In this document: positions 24,301-33,888 of the stretch, one piece after another
Layout: every line of letters starts with the position of its first letter
How positions within the stretch are numbered: the stretch's first letter is position 1
Position numbers and translations under genes: made by a program
Notes under the pieces: generated by a model
What the model was told of the DNA's origin: nothing
Seen by the model: only the letters and a program-made list of their open reading frames with translations
Database searches by the model: none
From: Magnetococcales bacterium
GTDB taxonomy: Bacteria > Pseudomonadota > Magnetococcia > Magnetococcales > Magnetaquicoccaceae
Reading direction: 5' to 3'
Assembly: GCA_015231775.1 (NCBI GenBank)
Contig: JADGAY010000008.1
Location: 1 to 42,356, forward strand
Length of the DNA: 42,356 nt

Positions 24301-26095
24301 ATTTGGAGAAAAACCGCTCCAGCACCCGTTTGGCCACCGGCGCCGCCGCGGAACCGCCATGTCCGCCATGTTCGACGATCACCGCCACGACGATGCGCGG
24401 TCGATCCACCGGCGCCAGACAGACATACAAGGCGTGATCCTGCAACTTTTCATTGGTGGTCTTGATGATCTGACCACTCTTTTCCCGTTTGTGGCGGGCC
24501 ACCTGGGAGGTGCCGGTCTTGCCCCCCGAACGCACCCCCTCCAGCCGGCTTTTGTAGGCGGTGCCGTTTGGATCGTGCACCACCCCCTCCAGACACTGCC
24601 GCATGATCTCCATGTGATGGGCGGAAAAGTAGTTGCGCGTCACCACCTCGGGCTCCTGACCCGGCTGGAGTTTGCGCAGCAGGGGTCGATAGACCGTTCC
24701 CCCATTGGCCATGCACGACACCATCACCGCCAGTTGCAACGGGGTGGTCAACACATACCCCTGACCAATGCCGGTGATGTAGGTTTCTCCCGGAAACCAG
24801 GAGGATTTGAAAATCTTGCGTTTCCAGGTGCGCGACGGGATCAGGCCTGGCCGCTCCCCTTCCAGATCGATGCCGGTCAAACCACCCAACCCCATCTTGC
24901 GCGCCTGACGCTCGATGGCATCGATGCCAAGCCGCTCGGCCAGCTTGTAAAAATAGACATCGCAGGATTGGGTGAAGGCTTGATGCAACGCCACGTTGCC
25001 ATGTCCATGCCGCCGCCAGCAGTAGAAACGCTGCTCCTCCTTGAGCAGAAAGCCGCCGCAAGGGACCGTTTCCCGCGGGTCGAGCTTGCCGGATACCAGA
25101 CCCGCCATGGCGGTGACGATCTTGAAGGTCGAGCCGGGCGGATAGTGTCCCTGCACCGCCTTGTTGATCAACGGTCGATTCGGATCGTTCATCACCTCCT
25201 GCCACTGGGCGTGGGTGAAGCCGCGAATGAACTGGTTGGGGTCGAAGGTGGGGGTGCTCACCATGGCCAGAATCTCGCCGTTGTTCGGATCGATGGCCAC
25301 CACCGCGCCCATCTCGCCACCCAACGCCTCCTGGGCCTCCCGTTGCAGATCCATGTCCAGGGTGAGTTGCAGATCCTCCCCCGACTCCGGCGGATTGCGA
25401 TGCAGTTCGCGCACATGGCGTCCCACGGCGTTGACCTCCATCTCCAACACCCCTTCGCGCCCGCGCAGCGTCTCCTCGAAACGCTGCTCCACCCCGCTCT
25501 TGCCCACCAGATCCCCGGAGCGAAAACTGACTCTCGAAAACCGCTTGCGATCGTTGTCGCTCGGTTCGCCGAGATAGCCCAGGATATGACAGGCCAGGGC
25601 ATCGAACGGATAGGAGCGTACCGACTGGCTTTGCAGATCCACGCCGGGAAATTCGTGGATGCGCACCTCGATGCTGCCCACCTGCTCCCAGGTCAGATGG
25701 GATTTGACCCGCAACGGCAGAAAGGAGCGCTGTTTGCGCGCCATCTGCAACAGGTGTTTGATCTCCTCTTCGGAGAGTTCGATGTACCGGCTCAATCGCT
25801 TGAGGAGCATGCGCAGCGAACCGGAAAGCTCCGGGATCACCACCACCTCGTAATCAGGGCTATTCTCGACCAGCAGGCGGTTTTCGCGATCGAAGATCCG
25901 TCCGCGTTGCGCGGAGATCGGCTTGAGGCTGATGCGGTTGTCCTCGGCCAGGGTCCGATACTCCCCGCCGCGCATCACCTGAAGATGGAACAGCCGCGCG
26001 CCCAGAAAGAAAAAACCCAGGCCCAGCCCGCCCCCAACCAGCAGCAGACGACGGCGCGCATCGCCGCGAAACTGTTCGCGGTCATCGTCGAGCAT
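24284..26095 (-). CDS. mrdA: Penicillin-binding protein 2
   Basis: The 603-residue inner-membrane transpeptidase cross-links side-wall peptidoglycan with RodA. One N-terminal TM (about 17-38) is followed by the dimerisation/pedestal domain (e.g. ISAQRGRIFDRENRLL) and the transpeptidase domain. Active-site motifs are S322 in PPGSTFKI, SCD in FTQSCDVYFYKL and KTGT in SGGKTGTSQV. The strong GGAGG before the ATG supports the start, which overlaps the mreD end by 14 nt. The order mreBCD-mrdA-rodA is the classic elongasome operon. Confidence 0.94.
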   Translation of the reverse strand: MLDDDREQFRGDARRRLLLVGGGLGLGFFFLGARLFHLQVMRGGEYRTLAEDNRISLKPISAQRGRIFDRENRLLVENSPDYEVVVIPELSGSLRMLLKRLSRYIELSEEEIKHLLQMARKQRSFLPLRVKSHLTWEQVGSIEVRIHEFPGVDLQSQSVRSYPFDALACHILGYLGEPSDNDRKRFSRVSFRSGDLVGKSGVEQRFEETLRGREGVLEMEVNAVGRHVRELHRNPPESGEDLQLTLDMDLQREAQEALGGEMGAVVAIDPNNGEILAMVSTPTFDPNQFIRGFTHAQWQEVMNDPNRPLINKAVQGHYPPGSTFKIVTAMAGLVSGKLDPRETVPCGGFLLKEEQRFYCWRRHGHGNVALHQAFTQSCDVYFYKLAERLGIDAIERQARKMGLGGLTGIDLEGERPGLIPSRTWKRKIFKSSWFPGETYITGIGQGYVLTTPLQLAVMVSCMANGGTVYRPLLRKLQPGQEPEVVTRNYFSAHHMEIMRQCLEGVVHDPNGTAYKSRLEGVRSGGKTGTSQVARHKREKSGQIIKTTNEKLQDHALYVCLAPVDRPRIVVAVIVEHGGHGGSAAAPVAKRVLERFFSKYGGTT

Positions 26096-26588
26096 GGGTT
26101 TCCTCCAGCCAGGTGCGATGGATCATCACCAGGAAATGGATCACCAGGGGGGCGATCAGCATGGTGGCCACGGGACGCCCCAACAACAGGTGCCAACGCA
26201 CCGCCATGCCCCATTTGAGCATGGCCAGACCGAGTTGAATCCCCTCGGCGAGCAACACGAAGATCGGCACCACGAAGATCAGATAGGTGAAATCGATGGA
26301 GCGGATCAAGCGTCCCAGGCGTCCGATGATGAGGATCAGCAGGATATTGGAGATGGCGTTCAATCCCAGGGGCGCGCCGGAGATCACATCCACCAGCAGT
26401 CCGGCCAGCAGGGCGAGGATCGGACCACAACGATCCGTGCGGTACAAACGCCAGTAGAACAGACAGATCAATACCAGATCCGGACGCAGGACCGACCAGG
26501 CATGAAACGGCAGGGCCATCTCCTGGAGCACCGCCGCCATGAAGATGGTCATGGCCGGAAGCCCGGAGATGAGCAGGGAGACCATCAT
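26082..26588 (-). CDS. mreD: Rod shape-determining membrane protein MreD
   Basis: The 168-residue hydrophobic protein has about five to six membrane helices (LLISGLPAMTIFMAAVLQEM, YRTDRCGPILALLAGLLVDV, SGAPLGLNAISNILLILIIG). Its size and the conserved DVISGAPLGLNA segment match MreD, which bridges MreC and the elongasome. AAGGAC lies upstream; a second ATG follows three bases later. Its end overlaps mrdA by 14 nt and it starts 21 nt after mreC. Confidence 0.88.
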   Translation of the reverse strand: MMVSLLISGLPAMTIFMAAVLQEMALPFHAWSVLRPDLVLICLFYWRLYRTDRCGPILALLAGLLVDVISGAPLGLNAISNILLILIIGRLGRLIRSIDFTYLIFVVPIFVLLAEGIQLGLAMLKWGMAVRWHLLLGRPVATMLIAPLVIHFLVMIHRTWLEETHARR

Positions 26589-26609
26589 GTCCTTGGGATG
26601 GACCTCGAA

Positions 26610-27467
26610 TCAGGGGAGAGGTTTGTTGTCAGCCGGCTTGACGGCGCGGGGCAGGAGCAGGTTGGCCTCCTCGATGCGACCGAAATCGACCGTGGGTTGC
26701 ACCGTGGCCTCGCGGAACAATCCTTCGTCACCCGGCTCCAGGGAGAGCACCTTGCCCACCACCAACCCTTTCGGAAAGATGCCGCCGGTGCCGGAGGTGA
26801 CCACCACGTCGCCGACCACCACATCGGCGTCCTTGGGGAGGTACTCCAGGGTCATCTGGGTGTCGTTCTGGCCGGCGCAGACCGCCTTGACGCGGGAGCG
26901 CTGGATCAGGACCGGCACGCGGGAGTTCAGATCGAGCATGGAGAGGACCAGGGAGGCGTTGGCCGAGGCGCGCACCACCCGACCCACCAGACCCGAAGGA
27001 ACGGTGACCGGTGCGTTGACGATCACGCCGTCCTGACGCCCGGCGTTGACGATGAAGGAGCGGGCGAAGGCCGAGGAGGAGTCTCCGACCACGCGCACGG
27101 CCAAGGGTTGGAAATCGGGATCCGAGCGCATCTGCAACAAGGACTTGAGCCGATGGTTCTCTTTCTCCAACTCCTCGAGACGCACGCCCAGGGGACGGAG
27201 ACGTTCCAGCTCGGCCTTGTATTGACGATTTTCCCGGTCCAGGCGGGCCAACTCCGAAAGTCGGGCCTGAAACCCCTCGATGGTGGAGACCGGACGGGTG
27301 AGGAAGGCCTGGGCGGTTCCGGCCAGTTGCAACAGCCCCTCGCGCATCCCGTGGCGATCCCCCACCGACCCTCCAGCCATCAGCAGCAGAAAAAGGGCGA
27401 TCACCAGGGTGAGGAAGACCGAAATGGCATGTCGAAATTCGCGAAAGATGCCCAGCAGTGCCGTCAT
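26610..27467 (-). CDS. mreC: Rod shape-determining protein MreC
   Basis: The 285-residue protein has a single N-terminal TM (about 14-32), a periplasmic coiled coil (about 65-115: LSELARLDRENRQYKAELE, LEKENHRLKSLL) and the beta-barrel MreC domain, with conserved RVVGDSSSAFARSFIVNAG and PVLIQRSRVKAVCAGQND. It links MreB outside the membrane to PBP2. It begins 33 nt after mreB and is in the same operon. Confidence 0.92.
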   Translation of the reverse strand: MTALLGIFREFRHAISVFLTLVIALFLLLMAGGSVGDRHGMREGLLQLAGTAQAFLTRPVSTIEGFQARLSELARLDRENRQYKAELERLRPLGVRLEELEKENHRLKSLLQMRSDPDFQPLAVRVVGDSSSAFARSFIVNAGRQDGVIVNAPVTVPSGLVGRVVRASANASLVLSMLDLNSRVPVLIQRSRVKAVCAGQNDTQMTLEYLPKDADVVVGDVVVTSGTGGIFPKGLVVGKVLSLEPGDEGLFREATVQPTVDFGRIEEANLLLPRAVKPADNKPLP

Positions 27468-27500
27468 GCCACGTCCTGGTCGGATGGAGATAAGGCGCTA

Positions 27501-28592
<1,092 letters not shown>

Positions 28593-28671
28593 TCAGCCAT
28601 TGACCCGACATCGCAACCGCCACATCCTAACGGTGCAACCCGGTGATTGTCACCCCAGCAAGGCACGTTCC

Positions 28672-31374
28672 ATGACCACGACACCGCATTTCGAAAAAGA
28701 GGAGATCCTGGACCTCACGGCCCTGGATCAGCAACTGGGGGCCATCCACGATGGCCGCTCCCCCCTGACGGACGAACAACGGGCGGCGATTCTGCCCCTG
28801 TTGCGCACCGCCATTAAATCAGGACGCGATCAACTCCATCAACACCATCTGGCCGGCGCGACCGGACAGTACATCGTCCAGGGACACACTTTTCTGGCGG
28901 ATGCCATTCTGCAACGCATCCACGCCCTGGCGGTGGCCGGCGACACCAGCCAGGAACCATTCTGCCTGGCGGCCACAGGCGGCTACGGACGGCGCGATCT
29001 GGCCCCCTTCTCCGACATCGACCTGTTGTTCATCGTCCCGGACGAGCATGCCACGCAACCGCCTCTGGTGGAGAAGATGCTCTACATCCTCTGGGACATC
29101 GGCATGGATGTGGGTCATGCTGTCCGTACCGTGGAGGAGTGTCTGCAACAGGCGCGCCAAGAATTACAGATTCTGACCTCCATGCTCGAATCACGTTTTC
29201 TCGCTGGAAATCATAAGCTTTTTAACCACTACCGCACAACGCTCCTCAACAACGCCCTGCTTAACGATCCGTTGAGTTTCCTGCGCGCCAAGCTTTTGGA
29301 ACAGAGCAAGCGTCACGAACGGTTCGGGGCATCGCTATACTATCTGGAACCCAATATCAAGGAAAATCCCGGTGGCCTGCGCGATCTGCACACCTTTGCC
29401 TGGATCTCCAAATACCGCTATCAGGTGACGCGCATCCAGGAGCTGATCCCCATGGGGATCATCACCGAGGAGGAGTTCGAGAACTTCAAGCGCTGTCGCG
29501 CCTTCCTGCGCCGGGTGCGCAACGCCCTGCACTACCGCGCCGGACGACGGGACGATCGGCTCACCTTCTCCTATCAGGTGGCCATCGCCCAGGAGTTCGG
29601 CTATCAGGACCAGCCGGGCATGCTGGCGGTGGAGCGGTTCATGCGTCGCTATTACCGGGTGGCGCGTCGGGTGGGACATCTCTCCTGGATCTTTCTGCGC
29701 AAGTATCAAGACGAGCATCGCGAAGTGCTCGACTGGGACCGCCGCCACCTGGAGGACGCCTTCGAGGTGATCGGCGGCAAACTGAGCCTCACCACCCCGG
29801 AAGCGCTCCAGGAAAAACCGATCCGCATCATGCGGCTGTTCGAGGTGGCGCAACGCAATCTGCTCTCCATCCACCCGGACACGATGCGTCTGATCACCCA
29901 GAATCTCTCGTTGATCAACCGGAGTTTCCGCGCCGATGCCAAGGTCACGGCGGTGTTTCTCTCCATGCTCAACGGCAAGCGCGCGGTGGCCTGGGTGTTG
30001 CGGCGCATGAACGATGCCGGCGTCCTGGGACGCTACATCCCGGAGTTCGGACGCATCATCGGCCAGACCCAGCACGACATGTATCACGTCTTCACCGTGG
30101 ACGAGCATACCATCCTGGCGGTCGAGTCGTTGCGCCACATCAGCTCGGGCAAGTTCTCCCAGGAACTGCCGATCGCCACCCAGCTCATGCAGAAACTGAA
30201 CAATCCCGCCCTGCTCTATCTGGCGGTGATGTTCCACGACATCGCCAAGGGGCTGGGTCCGAACCACCACATCCGCGGCGCGGAGATCGCCCGCAAGATC
30301 TGCGAACGGATGGAACTCCCCCCCAACGACATCGAGATGATCGCCTGGCTGGTGGAGAACCATCTGATCTTCTCCCGCACCGCCTTCCGCCGCGATCTCA
30401 ACGACCCGGAGACCCTGGCCTCGTTCGCCAAGCAGATCGGCACGGTGCGAAAACTCAATCTCCTGGTGCTCCTCACCGTCGCCGACATCCGCGCGGTGGG
30501 TCCGGGGGTGTGGAACCAGTGGAAGGGCAATCTGTTGCGTCAACTCTACGAACGGAGCCTCGACACCCTGGACAAGGGGATCATCTTCACCCCCGAGGAG
30601 ATCGCACGTCGTGCGGAGATCCTCAAAAGCGCCACGTTCGAAATATTGGCCAAGGAGCACGCGCCAGAGCTGGTTCGGCGCCATCTGGACCGCTTCTATC
30701 CCGACTACTTCACCCACTACGCCCCGGAGATGCTCGCCGAGCACTTCGTGGCCTTGAAGGATGTCGAGGATCAACCCCTGGTGATCGTCTTCAAGCAGGT
30801 GACCAAGATCAACGCCACCCGCATGCTGGTCTACACCCCGGACCATCCGGGTCTGATGGCGCGCATCTCCGGGAGTCTGTCGGCCTCGGGGGCCAATATT
30901 CTCTCCGCGGACATCACCACCACCAAGGATGGCATGGCCCTGGACACCTTCGTGATCCAGACCCAGAACGGCGAGCCGATCGAAACCCCGGAACGGCTGG
31001 GACGGATCGAATCGACCCTGACGCGGGTGCTGGAAGGGAAACTGCGCCCGAGCGCGCTGCTGGCCAATCCACCGGCGGGATTCCGACGCAAACCGTTCGA
31101 CATCTCCTTCTCCATGGAGGTGGACGACTCCCTGGACACCTTCACGGTGGTGGAGATCACCTCCCTGGACCGACCCGGCCTGCTGTTCGCGATCACGCGG
31201 GTGTTGCAGACCCAGGGCGTGCAGATCCGCGCCGCCAAGATCGCCACCTACGGCGAACGGGTGGTGGATGTCTTCTATCTGCGCGACATGTTCGGCCTGA
31301 AACTCGACCCGCGCCGCCTGGCGACCGTCGAGAAAATGCTGCGCGCGGCGGTGGACAAGCTCGAACAGCCGTGA
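28672..31374 (+). CDS. glnD: PII uridylyltransferase/uridylyl-removing enzyme
   Basis: The 900-residue bifunctional enzyme senses glutamine and modifies PII (GlnB/GlnK), controlling glutamine synthetase and nitrogen genes. It has the nucleotidyltransferase motif GGYGRRDLAPFSDIDLLF near residue 103, then the HD domain for deuridylylation (VMFHDIAKGLG, H522-D523), and two C-terminal ACT domains (about 715-790 and 830-900). The ATG at 28672 with AAGGCAC upstream matches the usual length. Some 136 bp separate it from divergent mreB. No glnB/glnK is in the window. Confidence 0.94.
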   Translation: MTTTPHFEKEEILDLTALDQQLGAIHDGRSPLTDEQRAAILPLLRTAIKSGRDQLHQHHLAGATGQYIVQGHTFLADAILQRIHALAVAGDTSQEPFCLAATGGYGRRDLAPFSDIDLLFIVPDEHATQPPLVEKMLYILWDIGMDVGHAVRTVEECLQQARQELQILTSMLESRFLAGNHKLFNHYRTTLLNNALLNDPLSFLRAKLLEQSKRHERFGASLYYLEPNIKENPGGLRDLHTFAWISKYRYQVTRIQELIPMGIITEEEFENFKRCRAFLRRVRNALHYRAGRRDDRLTFSYQVAIAQEFGYQDQPGMLAVERFMRRYYRVARRVGHLSWIFLRKYQDEHREVLDWDRRHLEDAFEVIGGKLSLTTPEALQEKPIRIMRLFEVAQRNLLSIHPDTMRLITQNLSLINRSFRADAKVTAVFLSMLNGKRAVAWVLRRMNDAGVLGRYIPEFGRIIGQTQHDMYHVFTVDEHTILAVESLRHISSGKFSQELPIATQLMQKLNNPALLYLAVMFHDIAKGLGPNHHIRGAEIARKICERMELPPNDIEMIAWLVENHLIFSRTAFRRDLNDPETLASFAKQIGTVRKLNLLVLLTVADIRAVGPGVWNQWKGNLLRQLYERSLDTLDKGIIFTPEEIARRAEILKSATFEILAKEHAPELVRRHLDRFYPDYFTHYAPEMLAEHFVALKDVEDQPLVIVFKQVTKINATRMLVYTPDHPGLMARISGSLSASGANILSADITTTKDGMALDTFVIQTQNGEPIETPERLGRIESTLTRVLEGKLRPSALLANPPAGFRRKPFDISFSMEVDDSLDTFTVVEITSLDRPGLLFAITRVLQTQGVQIRAAKIATYGERVVDVFYLRDMFGLKLDPRRLATVEKMLRAAVDKLEQP

Positions 31375-31426
31375 GTCCGCGAGTGGTCGGAGTCCCGGCA
31401 CCATGCCTGAATCCCACGCCTTCCGA

Positions 31427-31466
31427 TTGACGGTTGAACGGTCGAGGTGTATTGTATGCTACATAC
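31427..31466 (+). promoter_or_regulatory. Toxin-antitoxin promoter and operator
   Basis: A -35-like TTGACG (31427-31432) and a -10-like TATTGT (31450-31455) are 17 bp apart, about 45 bp before the antitoxin ATG. Overlapping and just after the -10 is the palindrome GTATG-CTA-CATAC (31454-31466), the expected place for Phd-family autorepression. Assignment is from position and sequence only. Confidence 0.55.
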
Positions 31467-31496
31467 CTACCTTTTTCGTGATCGGGTAAAAGCGCC

Positions 31497-31754
31497 ATGA
31501 GCATCACGACCATCACCAGTCGTCAGTTCAATCAGGATGCCAGCAAGGCCAAGCGTGCCGCGCTGGACGGTCCGGTGTTCATCACCGATCGTGGCCGACC
31601 GGCGCATGTTCTGATGACGTTCGATGCCTACCGGAAGATGTCTGGAGAGGGGGCAACGATCTCCGCGTTGCTGGCCATGCCGGAAGGGGCGGAGGCGTTT
31701 GAACTGGAATGGCCGCGCTGGCATGATGTGGCCCAGGGCGCTGACCTGGCATGA
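31497..31754 (+). CDS. Phd/YefM-family antitoxin
   Basis: The 85-residue protein has the Phd/YefM N-terminal dimer fold (MSITTITSRQFNQDASKAKRAAL, then GPVFITDRGRPAHVLMTFDAYRKM). The N-terminal part binds the operator and the C-terminal part should wrap the toxin. Its stop overlaps the toxin start as ATGA, the classic arrangement. It neutralises the VapC-like toxin and likely represses its own promoter (palindrome at 31454-31466). Confidence 0.87.
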   Translation: MSITTITSRQFNQDASKAKRAALDGPVFITDRGRPAHVLMTFDAYRKMSGEGATISALLAMPEGAEAFELEWPRWHDVAQGADLA

Positions 31755-32167
31755 CCCATCTTCTGGATACCAACGTCATCTCCGAACTGCGCAAGGCGCC
31801 TCACAAAGCCCATGACCGGGTGATCGCCTGGGCGAACCGAATGGATCCGCACGCGCTGTTTCTCTCCGTCATCACGATTCAGGAACTGGAAATCGGCGTT
31901 CAATTATCCGAACGACGGGATCCCGCCCAGGGCCGAATGTTGCGCCAGTGGATGAATCACCAAGTTCTTCCAGCCTTTATCCATCGTATTCTGCCAATCG
32001 ACACGGCAGTCGCCGTGCAAAGCGCGAAACTTCACGTACCGGATCCCCGTCCCATTCGCGATGGCCTGATCGCGGCAACGGCCCTGGTGCATGGCATGAC
32101 CCTCGTGACCCGGAATGTCACGGATTTCGCCGCCACCGGAGTCCGACTGCTCAATCCCTGGGATTGA
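31751..32167 (+). CDS. VapC/FitB-type PIN-domain toxin
   Basis: The 138-residue protein is a PIN-domain ribonuclease with the acidic pocket D6 (LLDTNVISEL), E45 (TIQELEIG), D104 (IRDGLIAATA) and D125 (VTDF). PIN toxins of this class cut tRNA or rRNA to slow growth. It overlaps the antitoxin gene by ATGA. A hairpin covers its stop codon (32150-32168). All catalytic residues look intact, so the module is probably functional. Confidence 0.88.
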   Translation: MTHLLDTNVISELRKAPHKAHDRVIAWANRMDPHALFLSVITIQELEIGVQLSERRDPAQGRMLRQWMNHQVLPAFIHRILPIDTAVAVQSAKLHVPDPRPIRDGLIAATALVHGMTLVTRNVTDFAATGVRLLNPWD

Positions 32168-32168
32168 G
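32150..32168 (+). terminator. Hairpin over toxin stop codon
   Basis: CTCAATCC pairs with GGATTGAG across CTG. The stem spans the end of the toxin gene and its TGA. A TTTT run follows about 13 nt later. It may end the toxin-antitoxin transcript. Confidence 0.45.
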
Positions 32169-32536
32169 ACGGAACGTCCTGTTTTAATCCCGCCCCTTGC
32201 CCAAGTTGGACAAAACCCTCCGCCCCGCCTGACCGGCATGCTCCCATCCAGCTCCTGACACGCCTTCCTTCCTCTATTTAATAACTTATATAATCGACAA
32301 TCCGCGGTCTCGGTTTGACAAATCGGCTCGCCTCGTTCCCCTGTCAAGCCATCCAATTCAGCATCTAGAGTTAAAGATTAAAAAACAACCACTTAACCAG
32401 ACTGATCCGGTTGACGAGCAAAAAATCTTGCACCCGTATCTCACGGCATTTCGCGCATTGCTCCCTTCTATATATATGAAACTGAACAGTTATTTTAAAA
32501 CAACCCCCATGGCACGAATTATGGAAAATCATTGGC
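32169..32536. other. Intergenic region, no gene seen
   Basis: About 370 bp of mixed composition, AT-richer between about 32270 and 32500, separates the toxin gene and the first DUF47-like gene. I found no coding frame with a ribosome-binding site and no RNA gene. It probably contains the promoter of the downstream gene, but no clear -35/-10 pair stood out. Confidence 0.5.
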
Positions 32537-33376
32537 ATGCCGTGTCGCTCTCCCCAGGGGGGTCTCCTGGTCACTTCGGCGCTTTTCATTTGGATCGTAA
32601 TTGCCATGTCAGCCACGTCTCATGCCCTGTTCGGACGCATCAAGGCCCTCGAGAACCGTCTTGACGCGTTTCTCGATCTGCTCTCCGACTCCAACATCCA
32701 ATTTCGCGCCGGGATCACCTACTTCCTGGAGGCCGGAGGCAGTCACGCCGCCGTGTTCCAACAGAAGCTCAAGGAGATCGGCGCCATTCAAACCAGGGCG
32801 GAGAATCTCAAACGCCAAATCGAGGCAGAATTTCAAGAGTGGGTTCTGATTCCCGAACTCCGCGCCGATCTGGTGGGGTTGATTCATGCGCAAGGCAACC
32901 TGATCGTGCAATTCGGCGAACATCTCCAACACTTTGCCATCGAGAATCCGGTTTTTTCCCTCGAACTCCACAAGGATATCAAACTGCTCGGCGAGCAGGT
33001 CGCCCTGAGCGTCGAATCCTGCGTCATGGCCTCCCGTTCGCTGTTCCACGATCCGGGCTCCGAGCGCGATCACATCCACATGGCCAAACGCCACCATGAG
33101 GAGGCCCACACCATCGCCATGCGCCTGAAAGCCACCATCTTCACCGCAGAGCGGGGACTCGAGCAGAAAATCCATCAACGGACCTTCATCGACCGGATCT
33201 GGCATCTGGCCCTGATGGGCGAACAGGTGTGCGAAACCCTGGCCATGCATGCGTCACCTTCATCACCCTGTTTCTGGTCCCCCATGTTCTCCACCTGCGC
33301 AAGCCGCTTCAACCCGAATTTTCCATCGCGACCGGAGGGTTTCCGAATCGCCAACCGTGGCCCGAGGCCAGTGTGA
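32537..33376 (+). CDS. DUF47/PhoU-like protein with hydrophobic ends, possibly frameshifted
   Basis: The frame encodes a helical DUF47-type (PhoU-like) domain at about 30-235, e.g. GIGAIQTRAENLKRQIEAEF-like and MAKRHHEEAHTIAMRLK segments. An N-terminal hydrophobic stretch (LLVTSALFIWIVIAM, about 10-24) suggests a membrane anchor; if translation instead starts at 32606 this is lost. After about residue 236 (near 33245) the sequence turns into Ser/Pro/Arg-rich text unlike the family. The +1 frame there reads VTFITLFLVPHVLHLRKPL, a likely TM, so a frameshift near 33245 is possible. The role would be in phosphate or anion transport control, as the second DUF47 gene and PiT gene lie 3 kb downstream. 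Confidence 0.58.
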   Translation: MPCRSPQGGLLVTSALFIWIVIAMSATSHALFGRIKALENRLDAFLDLLSDSNIQFRAGITYFLEAGGSHAAVFQQKLKEIGAIQTRAENLKRQIEAEFQEWVLIPELRADLVGLIHAQGNLIVQFGEHLQHFAIENPVFSLELHKDIKLLGEQVALSVESCVMASRSLFHDPGSERDHIHMAKRHHEEAHTIAMRLKATIFTAERGLEQKIHQRTFIDRIWHLALMGEQVCETLAMHASPSSPCFWSPMFSTCASRFNPNFPSRPEGFRIANRGPRPV

Positions 33377-33417
33377 CCCGGGTTTGTGACTCCCTGAAAC
33401 GAAAGAAGGAGAATGCC

Positions 33418-33762
33418 ATGAAATTCACCCCTATCACCGATCTGTTCCTTGACCAGCAGGATGAGGCCTTCACCAACGCGGTGCGCAGCTTCGAACGTCA
33501 GGACTACGCCCAGGCCTTCACCGCCTTCGAGACCCTCGCCAAACAGGATGACCCCCAGGCGCAAATCAATCTGGCGATCATGCTGCGGGACGGCCTGGGA
33601 CGTTCCGCCGATCCGGTCGCCGCGCTGGCCTGGCTGGAACGGGCCGTCTCCCAGGGTGACGAGATCGCCCGTGTCGAGCACACCCTGCTCAAGCAGCGCC
33701 TCACCACCGAACAGGTCGCCAGCGCCTCGTTGCGTTCCACCGAGTTGTTAATCGCCGCCTGA
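33418..33762 (+). CDS. Small Sel1-like repeat protein
   Basis: The 114-residue protein contains one or two Sel1-like repeats (about 28-95: FTAFETLAKQDDPQAQINLA, GLGRSADPVAALAWLERAV). These helical repeats usually mediate protein-protein contacts. No signal peptide. AAGAAGGAG seven bases before the ATG is a strong ribosome-binding site, so the start is firm even though the frame is open upstream. A long hairpin follows at 33776-33813. Confidence 0.72.
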   Translation: MKFTPITDLFLDQQDEAFTNAVRSFERQDYAQAFTAFETLAKQDDPQAQINLAIMLRDGLGRSADPVAALAWLERAVSQGDEIARVEHTLLKQRLTTEQVASASLRSTELLIAA

Positions 33763-33775
33763 GCGTCAACCAGGA

Positions 33776-33813
33776 CCGTCCGAACCGACGAAAGCAGTCG
33801 TTGGATCGGACGG
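33776..33813 (+). terminator. 16-bp hairpin after Sel1-like gene
   Basis: CCGTCCGA...CGACGA (33776-33791) pairs with 33798-33813 across a 6-nt loop, with one mismatch and one G-U pair. It lies 13 nt after the Sel1-like stop and before the SulP gene, so it likely ends the upstream transcript. No T-run. Confidence 0.6.
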
Positions 33814-33888
33814 TCTGGACCTTGGTTGCCATGCCTGTTTTCGCCATTCACGTCTGTTGTCACAGGACATCACGCATAGATCGAAACC

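Noticed and set aside
29335-31404. Minus-strand open frame of 689 codons opposite glnD
   Set aside because: Antisense shadow of glnD; no recognisable domain.
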